From Niabella sp. (GTDB lineage Bacteria > Bacteroidota > Bacteroidia > Chitinophagales > Chitinophagaceae), in contig JAGIAT010000001.1 of assembly GCA_017744715.1 (NCBI GenBank), positions 434,001 through 498,000 of the forward strand: a stretch of DNA of 64,000 bases, written 5' to 3'. Shown here piece by piece: positions 52,123 to 62,810 of this stretch. The translations under genes were made by a program, and so were the position numbers. Each line of letters opens with the position of its first letter. The first letter of the stretch is position 1. The notes under the pieces are model-generated. The model was not told where the DNA came from. It saw only the letters and a list, made by a program, of their open reading frames with translations, and made no database searches.

Positions 52123-55100
52123 ATGAGAAAAATGAAGAAGAAACGCTTATTACTCGTATTCTTTGCCACCCTCTTATGTTGCGGAAGCCTGTTGGCCCAG
52201 GTAAGGCGAACAATTACAGGCACCGTTACAGATGCGGATGGAAATCCGATACCTGGTGCTTCTGTTACGGAAAAGAACTCCTCCAACGGAGTAGCAGCAA
52301 ACGAGCAGGGCCGCTTTACCATTATCGTTGCTGGAAATGCTATCCTCGAAGTAAGTGCTGCGGGGTTTGAGCCCAGTGAACAGAAAACCGGTAGCTCCAA
52401 CGAAGTAACCATCGTCCTGAAATCGGTTGAAAGAGCCGAAGATGAGGTGGTGGTAACCGCGTTGGGGATTAAACGATCTCCGCGATCATTGGGGTATGCC
52501 ACACAAACAGTTTCAGGGTCTGACCTGACCATAGCACAGGCTCCGAGCCTTGGACCGGCACTGTATGGAAAAATTGCGGGTTTGAATATCAGCCAGGCCG
52601 GAGGCGGAGTGGAAGGCGGATCATCACGAGTGGTAGTCCGGGGAAATACAAAATTAACAACAGATAACCGGGCCTTGATCGTCGTGGACGGCGTGCCCAT
52701 CAATAATGACCCCATCGGTAGTTTGCCCAATAAAAATTCCCTGGGCCTTGCCGAGGGAGCGGATGTTGCATCTTACCAGGATTGGGGAACAGGGTTGAAT
52801 TTTATTAACCCTGAGGATATCGAAAACCTTACTGTTTTAAAAGGGCCTGCAGCAGCGGCTTTATATGGAAGCCGGGGTGCAAATGGCGTTATACTCGTTA
52901 CAAGAAAAAAAGGAAATAAACGGAAGGGGCTGGGTGTTGACTATTCCTTCAGCGAGCGATTTGTAAATGTTTATAAAGATGCGTATAATTTTCAAAATGA
53001 ATATGGTTCAGGATTTGTAAGTTCTTTGTGGACGGCGAATAATGATAACAAATTTCCTGTTGTAGATGGCAAACGGAGACAAATAAGTCTGGATAACGGG
53101 TATAGTTTTAAAACAGGAGATTACCAAACATCAGCTTACGGATACTTTCCTTATGACCATACCAATCTTTTTTACAATGTATTCTCATTTCCTAGCGGTC
53201 TTTCGTGGGGCCCTAAATTTGACAATAAGCCCATTTTATGGTATGATGGTGTAGAAAGGCCTTATAGCGCTCAACCAGACAACTGGAGGGCATTCTATCC
53301 GAATGGAAGTACCAGTCAGCACAATGTATCTTTATCCGGAGGTGGTGATGTTGGTACCGTAAGGTTTTCCTACACCCGGGACGACAATAAGGCGAATGTG
53401 TTAAATAGTAAATTTAATACGAATACATTTAACATAGGATCCTCCATCAAAATCAGCGAAAAACTCTCCACCGAAATAACGGCCAGCTATATCAATCACA
53501 ACAGGTTAAATACGCCCAGTATCGGGTCTTCTTATCAGGCAGGTGTAATGTATGCCATGCCCAGGGATTATAACCCGGATGTTGAACGGATGAACGATTT
53601 TATGCCCGACGGATCCAGAAGGGATGTAACAAATGCAAGCAAATTTCCCGCAGGATCGCCCAGATATCCTTATTACAGCAGTTATGTAGGCAATGCTTTC
53701 TGGAATATTTACAAAAATAATTCCCAGTTTGTCCATAATCAATTAATAGGAGGTGTACGGATAACGGCAGATTTGACCAATTGGCTTACTCTTACTGGAC
53801 AGGGCGGTATTGATTACGCCGGAGACGAAACGGAAGCCAGGATTTACCCCACCGACCCGGGTGGTACCGTTGATGGAAAGTACACGGTTATAAAAACAAA
53901 AACCCAAACCCGCGACTTTATCGGAATGGCCCGGTTCCATAAAGAAAATATCGCAGAAAAAGAGATCAATGCAAGTTTTACAGCAGGTGGAGAGTCCGTA
54001 TATGTGAATAATTATGGTATTACTTCCAATACAAATGGCAACTTTATAAACCCGTTTATGTTTAATCTTCAAAACGGGGCATCTCCGGTAAGTACCAGCG
54101 ATGACGGTGGCAGAAAAGCGTATAAGATTAATTCGCTCCTGGGGATATTCGATATCTCGTATAAAAATTATCTGTTTTTGCAGGTGACCGGCAGAAATGA
54201 CTGGGCATCCACATTAAGAAAGGGCAATAATTCATTCTTTTACCCTGCAGCAAGTGTTTCCTATGTTTTTACAGATGGCATATCTGCGTTTAAGGAATCT
54301 TCCTGGTTAAGTTATGGTAAGATCGGGTTAAACTATGCAGGTACCGGCAGCGGCACAGACCCTTATGTAACCAATGACTTGATAAGCGGAACAGGATACA
54401 ATGGCGTAGTTGCCCAAACGTATGCGCTATCGTTGAACGACCCCAATATAATGCCGCAGCGTACCAAACAGATTGAACTGAACCTGAACCTCGGATTTTT
54501 CAACAACCGGTTGAATCTTGAATTATCCGGCTATTCACAAAAATCAGATCCACAAATCATTACTACGGCATTGCCTATTTCTTCAGGAGTAAATACGATA
54601 AGAATTAACAACGGTGCAGTATCCAATAAGGGAATCGAATTTACATTGAGCGCTACTCCTATCGCCAGGCAGGACTTTTCCTGGAAGCTGACGTTGAATG
54701 GAACAAGATCGAACACCAAGATATTGAGGTTGACAGAGGGGATCGACAACCTGACCCTGGGAAGCTATTTTGGAGGATCCGGTGTTTCGCAGCGGGTTGA
54801 GCTTTACAACAGCTATGGCACGATCTATGGAAAGGATTTTGCAAGAACAGAATCCGGAGATAAAATAATCGATACTGTAAAGGGTAGCGACGGCGCATAC
54901 ATGTCCTACACCGTAAATGGCAAAACAACATATCTTACAAAATGGAGGCTGACAACTACAGAAGTGCCGATTGGAAATTCCCAGCCAAAACTTGTAGGAG
55001 GACTTTCCAATACTTTATCTTATAAAAATATCTCGCTCTATTTCCTCACCGATTTCAAACTGGGCGGCGACACCTATTTTGGAACTTATGGCGCACTGAT

Positions 55101-55596
55101 GGGAAATGGATTAAACCAGCAGTCAACAGTTGAACGTAACGGGGGTGGATTGCCCTATGTTTATCCAGACGGAACCACAGATAACAGCGGGATGATTATG
55201 GACGGCGTTTTTGTAAAAACAGATGCGAGCGGTAAAATTATTTCAACTGCAGCTAATACCAATGTGGTTGCTGCTCCCTGGTATTATGCATCAACATACA
55301 GCTCCTGGAATCATTTTGGAGTTCCAAGATCTACGGTCGTTTTTAAAAACTCATGGATGAAGCTCAGGGAGGTAAATCTGAGTTATGAAATACCTCAACG
55401 GCTTATTGCAAAAACAAAGGTTTTTCAACGGCTGCGGGCATCTTTAATTGGAAGAGATTTGTTCTATTTCTTCACTACCGTACCTAAAGGCGTAAATCCT
55501 GAAGGTGTAAATGGTATTGGCAATATGCAGGGCATAGAATACTCAGCCATGCCTAATACCCGTTCATTAGGGTTTTCGATAAAAGCTTCATTTTAG
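52123..55596 (+). CDS. SusC/RagA-type TonB-linked outer-membrane transporter 2
   Basis: A 1157-residue outer-membrane importer. A signal peptide (LLLVFFATLLCCGSLLAQ) precedes the regulatory domain (ITGTVTDADGNPIPGASVTEK) and the plug (VVVTALGIKRSPRSLGYATQ, LIVVDGVPI, TVLKGPAAAALYGSRGANGVILVTRK); the barrel ends NTRSLGFSIKASF. There is no STN domain. From about 52900 the gene is more A/T-rich than susC1, whereas the first 750 bases are not. It is coupled to susD2 after 20 bases. A second ATG at 52132 is also possible. Confidence 0.96.
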   Translation: MRKMKKKRLLLVFFATLLCCGSLLAQVRRTITGTVTDADGNPIPGASVTEKNSSNGVAANEQGRFTIIVAGNAILEVSAAGFEPSEQKTGSSNEVTIVLKSVERAEDEVVVTALGIKRSPRSLGYATQTVSGSDLTIAQAPSLGPALYGKIAGLNISQAGGGVEGGSSRVVVRGNTKLTTDNRALIVVDGVPINNDPIGSLPNKNSLGLAEGADVASYQDWGTGLNFINPEDIENLTVLKGPAAAALYGSRGANGVILVTRKKGNKRKGLGVDYSFSERFVNVYKDAYNFQNEYGSGFVSSLWTANNDNKFPVVDGKRRQISLDNGYSFKTGDYQTSAYGYFPYDHTNLFYNVFSFPSGLSWGPKFDNKPILWYDGVERPYSAQPDNWRAFYPNGSTSQHNVSLSGGGDVGTVRFSYTRDDNKANVLNSKFNTNTFNIGSSIKISEKLSTEITASYINHNRLNTPSIGSSYQAGVMYAMPRDYNPDVERMNDFMPDGSRRDVTNASKFPAGSPRYPYYSSYVGNAFWNIYKNNSQFVHNQLIGGVRITADLTNWLTLTGQGGIDYAGDETEARIYPTDPGGTVDGKYTVIKTKTQTRDFIGMARFHKENIAEKEINASFTAGGESVYVNNYGITSNTNGNFINPFMFNLQNGASPVSTSDDGGRKAYKINSLLGIFDISYKNYLFLQVTGRNDWASTLRKGNNSFFYPAASVSYVFTDGISAFKESSWLSYGKIGLNYAGTGSGTDPYVTNDLISGTGYNGVVAQTYALSLNDPNIMPQRTKQIELNLNLGFFNNRLNLELSGYSQKSDPQIITTALPISSGVNTIRINNGAVSNKGIEFTLSATPIARQDFSWKLTLNGTRSNTKILRLTEGIDNLTLGSYFGGSGVSQRVELYNSYGTIYGKDFARTESGDKIIDTVKGSDGAYMSYTVNGKTTYLTKWRLTTTEVPIGNSQPKLVGGLSNTLSYKNISLYFLTDFKLGGDTYFGTYGALMGNGLNQQSTVERNGGGLPYVYPDGTTDNSGMIMDGVFVKTDASGKIISTAANTNVVAAPWYYASTYSSWNHFGVPRSTVVFKNSWMKLREVNLSYEIPQRLIAKTKVFQRLRASLIGRDLFYFFTTVPKGVNPEGVNGIGNMQGIEYSAMPNTRSLGFSIKASF

Positions 55597-55615
55597 TAGT
55601 AAAATATTCAATACA

Positions 55616-57244
55616 ATGAAAAGGATATTAAATAACTCATATATATTAACAGCGGCCTGTGCAATTTGTTTAGGCATCGCTTCATGTACTAAAGGATTTG
55701 AAGATCTGAACAAATCACCGGACAAGCCGGATGCGCAATCACTGAGTATACCAGGACTTTTTAATGGGATCGCAAAAAATGTGGCAGACGTCGGCTTTAA
55801 TGAAAATACGCTTTTTGTAGCGCTGCTTTATGATCAGGCAAATCAGCAGGCCGTACAGGGCGTTGATGCGCCTGTAGTCAATTACAGCTCGGGTCTGTGG
55901 AGTACGTATTATCCTATATTGCTTAACTACAAAAAACTGACCGCACTTATTAATGCCAACCCCGGCAAGGAAAACTACAGTAATGTAAAATATATGGCAG
56001 ATATCTTAATGGCTTCAAAAACATTAAGGATGCTTGATTGCTATGGAGATATTCCATACAGTGCTGCGGGGCAATCAACAAGCGGATCGGATTATTTCCG
56101 GCCAACCTACGACGCTCAAAGTGATGTTTATAAAAGCGTGATGGCCGACCTGAAGGCGGCTGCTAATGGCATTAAAACAAACGATGCTACCCAGATAAGT
56201 ATCAGCAACTACGATTCGTTTTTAGGAAACGATTACCAGGCATGGATACGTTTTGCGAATGCATTGCGCCTGCGTTATGCCGTACGGCTGTATAATAAGG
56301 AGCAGGCATTGGCTACCGAAACGATTACGGAAATACTTGGAGGTAATAAGCCATTGCCCGGAAATCAGGATCTTGCTGCATTGAGTAAAAATAATTTTGG
56401 CCTGTGGCCGTCAAACCTGAACCCCAAAATTGTTTTTGGAGATCGCATATGGTACTCTTTCAGGGAAGGATCCGTAACCAAAATGCGTATGAGCTCCAAT
56501 GTTTGGGATCAAATGTCAGCAAACAACAATACAGATGGCTCCGGCATTTTTGATCCCCGTTGTAGGATTTGGTTTATGACAAACAATGCTGATAAATGGG
56601 TGCCGCAACCGCAAAATCATAGCAGTCCGGATGGCGGACAGCCATACCCCGGCAGCAAAACCAGGCCGGCGATAGGAACGGATGCGGCCAATTTGTACGC
56701 TGCTTTTAATATACAGCTGGTGTCGGATGAAACCACATACCCTTATATCATTATTTCGGAAGCAGATGTATATTTTTTAAAGGCGGAAATTTATCAGCGG
56801 GGAATGGGAGTGGCAAAGGATATAGCCGCTGCAAAAGCAGCCTATGAAGCAGGGATCAAATCTTCCGTAAATTTTTGGTATGCTTATACCGGTTTGGCAC
56901 CATGGGGTAATAGACCGGTGCAGCCTTCACCGGCCGATTTAACAGCTTTTTTAAACAATTCGAAAGTGGCTTATAATGGCGCAAATGACGCGGATGCATT
57001 AAAAAAGATTGCTACCCAGGCCTGGCTGGCCACTATGTGGGAGCCTGTTGAGGCATGGTCCATTGTTCGAAGAACCGGGCTCACCCCTAAAGATCCTACG
57101 TATACACCGGCCAAGCCCCAGGTGTATAAACTGCCCTATCCGGATGATGAGCGCATAAATAACTATGCCAATTGGACGAAGGCTATAAACGGCGTTACCA
57201 GTCCCGATGATCAGTTAAAAACAAAAGTATACTGGATGCCTTAA
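55616..57244 (+). CDS. SusD-like outer-membrane lipoprotein 2
   Basis: A 542-residue SusD-like_2 lipoprotein with lipobox GIASC near residue 24. It has TKGFEDLNKSPDKPDAQS at the start, the MLDCYGDIPYSAAGQ motif and an ISEADVYFLKAEIYQRG helix. It forms the lid of the SusC2 pore. It follows susC2 by 20 bases. The tail contains VEAWSIVRRTGLTP, which is typical of the family's last helices. After it come a hairpin and then susC3. Confidence 0.94.
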   Translation: MKRILNNSYILTAACAICLGIASCTKGFEDLNKSPDKPDAQSLSIPGLFNGIAKNVADVGFNENTLFVALLYDQANQQAVQGVDAPVVNYSSGLWSTYYPILLNYKKLTALINANPGKENYSNVKYMADILMASKTLRMLDCYGDIPYSAAGQSTSGSDYFRPTYDAQSDVYKSVMADLKAAANGIKTNDATQISISNYDSFLGNDYQAWIRFANALRLRYAVRLYNKEQALATETITEILGGNKPLPGNQDLAALSKNNFGLWPSNLNPKIVFGDRIWYSFREGSVTKMRMSSNVWDQMSANNNTDGSGIFDPRCRIWFMTNNADKWVPQPQNHSSPDGGQPYPGSKTRPAIGTDAANLYAAFNIQLVSDETTYPYIIISEADVYFLKAEIYQRGMGVAKDIAAAKAAYEAGIKSSVNFWYAYTGLAPWGNRPVQPSPADLTAFLNNSKVAYNGANDADALKKIATQAWLATMWEPVEAWSIVRRTGLTPKDPTYTPAKPQVYKLPYPDDERINNYANWTKAINGVTSPDDQLKTKVYWMP

Positions 57245-57368
57245 TATGATAAGTATAGGATTGGAGGAGGATTACGGTGTTGAAATAGCGAATCCTTTTT
57301 GGCGGGGAGAAGGATGCTTCTGATGTTCCTGTACGTTTTGCATAATATTAAAAAAGGATTGTCTGTTT

Positions 57369-57414
57369 TATTGGATATTTTAAAAATTTCAAGCATGCAT
57401 ATCCAATATTTTTT
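57369..57414 (+). terminator. Terminator or attenuator between susD2 and susC3
   Basis: TATTGGATAT (57369-57378) pairs with ATATCCAATA (57399-57408) through ten pairs, loop of 20 bases, followed by T6. The wide loop and A/T stem make it weaker than the other terminators here, so partial read-through into susC3 is plausible. The rest of the 234-bp gap has no promoter I can support. Confidence 0.6.
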
Positions 57415-57478
57415 GCCGGACGATGGCGTGAGCAGGTCATAAAACCGAACAATTTTTAACGAATTAAAATAAGCCAAA

Positions 57479-60400
57479 ATGCAGAAGAAATATGTAATGC
57501 TGATATGCTTTGCCCTCCTTTTAAGTTGTGGCAATCTGTTGGCTCAGGTAAAACGTACGATCACAGGAACGGTGATCAGCGATACGGGAACGGTTATTCC
57601 CGGAGCATCTGTTATTGAAAAGGGATCCACAAACGGAGTGGCTGCAGATGACCAGGGGCGCTTCACCATTAACGTAAATGGAAATACCACCCTGGTAGTA
57701 AGTGCCGCCGGGTTTGAGTCAACAGAATTAAAGCCGGCCGGCACCAATGAGGTAACCGTTACACTGAAATCATCTGTGAAATCGGAAGGAGAGGTGGTGG
57801 TAACCGCTCTTGGTATTTCAAAGCAAAAGCGGCAGCTGGGCTTTTCCGTCACAGAAGTCAAAGGCAGTGATCTTGCCAAAACCAACGAAGTCAATCCCAT
57901 CAATGCCCTACAGGGACGTGTAGCCGGTGTGCAAATAGATATGGGTGGTGCCGGCGGGTTAATGGCCAACTCCAAGATTATTATCCGGGGTAACTCTACA
58001 CTGGGCAATAATAATCAGCCCATATTTGTGATCGATGGTGTGATTATGGACAACGACCAGTTCAGCGGGCGGGGGCGCGATTTTGGCAATGATCTGAAGA
58101 ATCTGAATATGGAAGACTTTGAAAGCGTTTCTGTATTAAAAGGCTCTTCAGCGGCTGCCCTGTATGGTTCACGCGCTGTTAACGGCGTGATTCTCATCAC
58201 CACCAAAAAGGGAAAACAACGGAAGGGCATCGGTATATCCTTCAATCATTCTTTAAGCGTTTCTGATCCTTACGCCGGGCCAGACTTTCAGAACGAATTT
58301 GGCGGCGGTACCGTGGGCGACTTTTTTACAGATAACCGCGATCCGAATTATAAATCAACAGAGCGATGGACAACTAAAGTATTTCCAACAGATCCGGTAA
58401 CGGGTAAACCCTATATTGACCGGGGTATTGGCCGGGAACTGGAAAACTGGGGACCGCGGATGGTGGGGCAGGATGTGGTGAACTATGATGGTACCATGAC
58501 TAAATATTTGCCCCAGCCGGATAATTTTCTAGACGCATTTCAAACCGGTATTGGAAATAATACCAATATTGCCATTGATGGCGGTAATGAAAAATCAACC
58601 ATCAGGTTCTCTTATAACCGTAACCAGGCCGAAGGCGTGGTACGTAATAACCGTTTCTCCAAGAATGCGTTTGATTTAAGGGCAACCCATAAGTTTACCA
58701 GGTTCCTTGATGTAGATATAAGCGCTGCTTATTCTGATTTTACCGGCTATAATCCACCCAGCCTGGGCGGTATTGATGCTTTTGCCTCTTATAATTTTGG
58801 TAAACTGTACAGTTGGATGATGCCGCGTAACTATGATACTAAGTACTGGATGCAAAAGGCTCATTATACCAGTCAGTTTGGTGGAGTGCCCAATCCGGCT
58901 ACACCGGGGGAAACGAATTTGGCACCTGAAACGCGATTCTGGTTTTCACTCTTCGAAAATAATTATATCCAAAGAGAGCAGATGCTGAGGGGCCGGGTGG
59001 CATTTACGATAAAACTGACAGACTGGGCAAGCCTCGTGCTGGATGGTAATGTGAATAATATTTATACGCGTAATGAAACCAAAGAGCTGGGACAGGGTAT
59101 CGGCTTCACCGGCGGCTCCTATGCGCTCGGTTTTAAAACCAAAGAAAGCAATATGCAGAAATGGATGCTGATGATGAACAAGGATCTCACGCCCGATTTT
59201 TCTGTGAATGGGTATATTGGAGGTGAGGCCCAGCATTCAAAGTATACATTCGAAAACAGTGCTACAAACGGCGGGTTGAGTTATCCGGGCAATTACTTCC
59301 TTGCTAATTCTGTATTACAACCTACTACATCTGGCGGTGTTGGTCCCCGCTATACCATTAACTCATTATACGGAAGCGTGGACCTGGCATATAAAAACAT
59401 GCTTTATCTGCAGGCAACCTGGAGGGGCGACTGGGCCAGCACCCTTACGTACTCCAACGGCACCGGAAATAACTTTTACAATTATCCTGCGGTTAGCCTG
59501 GCCTGGATCTTTACGGAGGCATTCAAACAAAACTTGCCGGACTGGATCAGTTATGGAAAACTCAGGGGAAATATAGCCATACTGGGAGGCGGTACCGATC
59601 CGTATAAGATCAATCCCGGGTTTTCTTTTAACGGGTACAGCACGGCCGGGGGAAATTCTGCACCATTGTCTACTTATAGCAGCAGTTCTGTATTGCAACA
59701 AAACCTCAAACCTTCGCGTAAAAACTCTAAGGAACTGGGTATTGAAATGCGGTTTCTTAAAAGCCGTGTAGGTTTTGACGTGAGTGTGTATCAGGATAAT
59801 ACCAAAAATCAATTATTAGATATACCTACACCCACAGAATCCGGAGTAAGTACCATATTCATCAATGCAGGAAATATTCAAAACAAAGGGATCGAGATTT
59901 CGATAGACGGTACGCCGGTAAAAACCAAAAACTTTACCTGGAATACAGCGCTGACGTATGCGGTGAACCGTAATAAAATTGTAGAATTGTATCCTGGCAG
60001 AACCGAATATAATCTGGGCGCTAATATTGGAGAAATAAGCACCTGGGCAGTAGTAGGGAAATCGTACGGGGTATTGAGAACACAAATTCACTCTACCGCA
60101 TTCCAGGCGGTGGATGGAAATGGCAACCCCGTTGCTGATCCCAAAAACGGGCTGCCGATACTGGCCTGGAGAAGCGATTCCAGGACAGCATTTCCGGCCC
60201 GCAGCAATACCTGGCAGGATGTGGGTGACATCAATGCTAAATTCAGGAGCGGTTGGGATAATACATTTACATACAAAAATTTTAGTCTGAATGTATTACT
60301 GGATGCAAAGATCGGGGGCGATTTTGTGGCATTGAGCTACCGGTATGGTACGCACACCGGTGTGTTCCCCAATTCGTTGCCCGGGCGCGATGCACAGAAC

Positions 60401-60892
60401 GGGGGCATCGTATGGACATCGAAATACGCCAATGACGGGGGTACGTATGATGACGGAATCATCCCGCAGGGGGTTTTTGCACCTGGCCAGATGGTAGACA
60501 AGCCAGGCGGAGGTACTGCCAACGTAGGCGGTATGACTTACCAGGAAGCTTATGACAAGGGATTGGTAGAACCTTCCCATTTGCCGCAGTTTTATTACCG
60601 GTATGGGTCTTCTTCCACGGGTGTGGCTGATTACTGGATACTGAAAAATTCATGGATCTCGCTGCGTCAGGTGGCACTGTCCTATAGCCTGTCGCCCAGG
60701 ATATATGAGAAGCTCAAATTAAATGGGTTGTCGGTATCTGTTGTTGGGCGCAATCTTACGTACCTGTACAATACATTGCCCTACAATTTTAATCCGGAAT
60801 CCAACAATTCTAATAATACAGCGTACTCCGGCGAAGAAGGATTTTTACCCATGATCCGGAATTTCGTATTCTCCATCAGGGCGTCGTTTTAA
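57479..60892 (+). CDS. SusC/RagA-type TonB-linked outer-membrane transporter 3
   Basis: A 1137-residue importer with signal peptide (LICFALLLSCGNLLAQ), regulatory domain (ITGTVISDTGTVIPGASVIEKG), plug (VVVTALGISKQKRQLGFSV, IFVIDGVIMDNDQ, SVLKGSSAAALYGSRAVNGVILITTKKG) and a C-terminal strand NFVFSIRASF. Its signal and regulatory domains resemble SusC2 more than SusC1. It has no dedicated ROK gene or recognised operator and may be read from the ROK2 promoter through a leaky hairpin. It is paired with susD3, 29 bases on. Confidence 0.96.
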   Translation: MQKKYVMLICFALLLSCGNLLAQVKRTITGTVISDTGTVIPGASVIEKGSTNGVAADDQGRFTINVNGNTTLVVSAAGFESTELKPAGTNEVTVTLKSSVKSEGEVVVTALGISKQKRQLGFSVTEVKGSDLAKTNEVNPINALQGRVAGVQIDMGGAGGLMANSKIIIRGNSTLGNNNQPIFVIDGVIMDNDQFSGRGRDFGNDLKNLNMEDFESVSVLKGSSAAALYGSRAVNGVILITTKKGKQRKGIGISFNHSLSVSDPYAGPDFQNEFGGGTVGDFFTDNRDPNYKSTERWTTKVFPTDPVTGKPYIDRGIGRELENWGPRMVGQDVVNYDGTMTKYLPQPDNFLDAFQTGIGNNTNIAIDGGNEKSTIRFSYNRNQAEGVVRNNRFSKNAFDLRATHKFTRFLDVDISAAYSDFTGYNPPSLGGIDAFASYNFGKLYSWMMPRNYDTKYWMQKAHYTSQFGGVPNPATPGETNLAPETRFWFSLFENNYIQREQMLRGRVAFTIKLTDWASLVLDGNVNNIYTRNETKELGQGIGFTGGSYALGFKTKESNMQKWMLMMNKDLTPDFSVNGYIGGEAQHSKYTFENSATNGGLSYPGNYFLANSVLQPTTSGGVGPRYTINSLYGSVDLAYKNMLYLQATWRGDWASTLTYSNGTGNNFYNYPAVSLAWIFTEAFKQNLPDWISYGKLRGNIAILGGGTDPYKINPGFSFNGYSTAGGNSAPLSTYSSSSVLQQNLKPSRKNSKELGIEMRFLKSRVGFDVSVYQDNTKNQLLDIPTPTESGVSTIFINAGNIQNKGIEISIDGTPVKTKNFTWNTALTYAVNRNKIVELYPGRTEYNLGANIGEISTWAVVGKSYGVLRTQIHSTAFQAVDGNGNPVADPKNGLPILAWRSDSRTAFPARSNTWQDVGDINAKFRSGWDNTFTYKNFSLNVLLDAKIGGDFVALSYRYGTHTGVFPNSLPGRDAQNGGIVWTSKYANDGGTYDDGIIPQGVFAPGQMVDKPGGGTANVGGMTYQEAYDKGLVEPSHLPQFYYRYGSSSTGVADYWILKNSWISLRQVALSYSLSPRIYEKLKLNGLSVSVVGRNLTYLYNTLPYNFNPESNNSNNTAYSGEEGFLPMIRNFVFSIRASF

Positions 60893-60921
60893 TCACATTC
60901 ATCACACTTAATTCTATTCAG

Positions 60922-62589
60922 ATGCAACTCGTCAAATCAAGAAATATAATTGCAGGTGTTTTGTTATTAGCCGGCGTTTCCTGCACGAAGGGTTTTGGCC
61001 CGCTTAATACAGATCCCAACATTGTAACCGTTCCGGATGTCAAATACCTGCTTTCTTATTCGCAGGATCGGTTGGCCACATATAACGGAGGAGAATGGAT
61101 CTGGGAAGGAATGGAGCAGTTGTTCCGTTATACCCAGCATGTGAGTGCCAGTCCTTATGAAATTACGTCAAATGTAAATGCGCGGTATGGTGTTTTTTAT
61201 AGCCAGATATTGCCCAATCTGTTTGAGATCAGGAGGCAGATCAGTACGAAGGCGGATAAGGATAACTATCAGAAAATAGCCGCCGTTACCTATATTATCC
61301 AGATACTGCAGGGAATTAAGGTTACGGATATGAACGGGTCTATTCCTTATACAGAGGCCGAGCAGGGCCGGTACGGCGGCAATTACAGCCCTGTGTTTGA
61401 CAGTCAGGAAACACTGTTCAATACCTGGTTATCCGAACTGGATAACGCTATCAGTATTTTATCCAATAATAGCCTGGCGAACCAGGTCGATCCGGGTATC
61501 TCCGATATTTTTTATAAGGGGAACTGGACCAACTGGGTGAAGCTGGCCAATACGCTGAAGTTGCGCATTGCTGCCAGACTGGAAAGGCAGAACCTGGCTA
61601 AAACAAAAGAGATTTTCAAACAGGTGATGCAGGATGCTATCGGGCCTATTGATAATGATGCTGCGCAATTAACCTATGCCAATCCCAACTTCTCGCCGTT
61701 TGGCAATGATATCAATTACAGAAGTGTGCGCTATGGCAGCACCTCAATCATCGGTTTTTTGAAAAAGGCGAATGATCCGCGCCTGCCCGTTTATTTTGAG
61801 AGCAACGGGGTAAGTAAAGCGTTATTTACCGGTAATGGGGTAACGCCTCCGGCATTTATGGATATTAATGATCCGTTGATCCAGTACCAGGGAGCCCCGG
61901 CAGACTGGACCACTAATCCTACTGTGGCGGCCTACATCAGTAATGGTATAACCATCGGCAGCGCCAAGTATTTTATGATTTCGCCTATTAACCGGAAATT
62001 CTTTTCGCCAAAAATGAATGGGCAAACAGGAAACTACACGGATGTGATTGTAACCAATGCCGAATCCTGCCTGCAGGTGGCCGAGTTTATACAAAAGGGT
62101 TATGGCAGCGGCATTAATACAAAAGGAACTGCCGAGGACTGGTATAAAAAAGGAGTGACCTCCTCTATCAATACCATGAACAATATTGCGGTAGCAGCAC
62201 AATCGGCAACGGGATTTACGGGGGACGGAACCACAGTTATTAACAATTACCTTGGTGGCAGCAATGTAAAGTTTAACGGTGCAAATGACCTGGAGCGGAT
62301 TTACATACAGGAATATCTGAATTTATACAGAAATGCCTGCGAGGCCTTTGTGTTCGTGCGCCGCACAGGATATCCTAAAACAACGTCCGCATACTATGCC
62401 CGGGAGCCATTTACACAGGCAATTCCGCGCCGGTGGTGGATAAACGATCCCGGGGAAGTGAACAGGGTAAACTGGAACGCGGCATTGACAGCGCAGGGCT
62501 TTACCCCTAACGCACAGGATGTGCCTACGCTAAGTACACAACGGATCTGGTATGATAAAACGGCTCCGGCCTTTGGGGCCGGTGAGTAA
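60922..62589 (+). CDS. SusD-like outer-membrane lipoprotein 3
   Basis: A 555-residue SusD-like_2 lipoprotein with lipobox AGVSC near residue 20. TKGFGPLNTDPNIVTVPDVKYL opens the mature part, and QGIKVTDMNGSIPYTEAEQ matches the family's GDIPY region. Its tail has NACEAFVFVRRTGYP. It caps SusC3. A good terminator follows before the fourth locus. Confidence 0.93.
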   Translation: MQLVKSRNIIAGVLLLAGVSCTKGFGPLNTDPNIVTVPDVKYLLSYSQDRLATYNGGEWIWEGMEQLFRYTQHVSASPYEITSNVNARYGVFYSQILPNLFEIRRQISTKADKDNYQKIAAVTYIIQILQGIKVTDMNGSIPYTEAEQGRYGGNYSPVFDSQETLFNTWLSELDNAISILSNNSLANQVDPGISDIFYKGNWTNWVKLANTLKLRIAARLERQNLAKTKEIFKQVMQDAIGPIDNDAAQLTYANPNFSPFGNDINYRSVRYGSTSIIGFLKKANDPRLPVYFESNGVSKALFTGNGVTPPAFMDINDPLIQYQGAPADWTTNPTVAAYISNGITIGSAKYFMISPINRKFFSPKMNGQTGNYTDVIVTNAESCLQVAEFIQKGYGSGINTKGTAEDWYKKGVTSSINTMNNIAVAAQSATGFTGDGTTVINNYLGGSNVKFNGANDLERIYIQEYLNLYRNACEAFVFVRRTGYPKTTSAYYAREPFTQAIPRRWWINDPGEVNRVNWNAALTAQGFTPNAQDVPTLSTQRIWYDKTAPAFGAGE

Positions 62590-62706
62590 TGGCTGTAAGC
62601 CATCTTAAAATACCAACGTTTATAGCGCTGCCGGATGGTACCTCAGGGGTGTGCATTCCGGAATTGTTAACAGATATAGTGTTTTCGCATTTTTAATCCA
62701 TACGCT

Positions 62707-62742
62707 AAAGCTGCCAGGGGCCAAAATCCCGGGCGGCTTTTT
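62707..62742 (+). terminator. Terminator of the susCD3 unit
   Basis: AAAGCTGCC (62707-62715) pairs with GGCGGCTTT (62732-62740) with one G-T pair, and inner GGG/CCC extend the stem, followed by T-rich sequence. It separates susD3 from the next operator. Confidence 0.82.
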
Positions 62743-62810
62743 CTTTTAAAAGGGGTTGCTGCGGACGCTTAAGTACACGCAAATGGTATTGAAATAAAAA
62801 AATTATTGCC

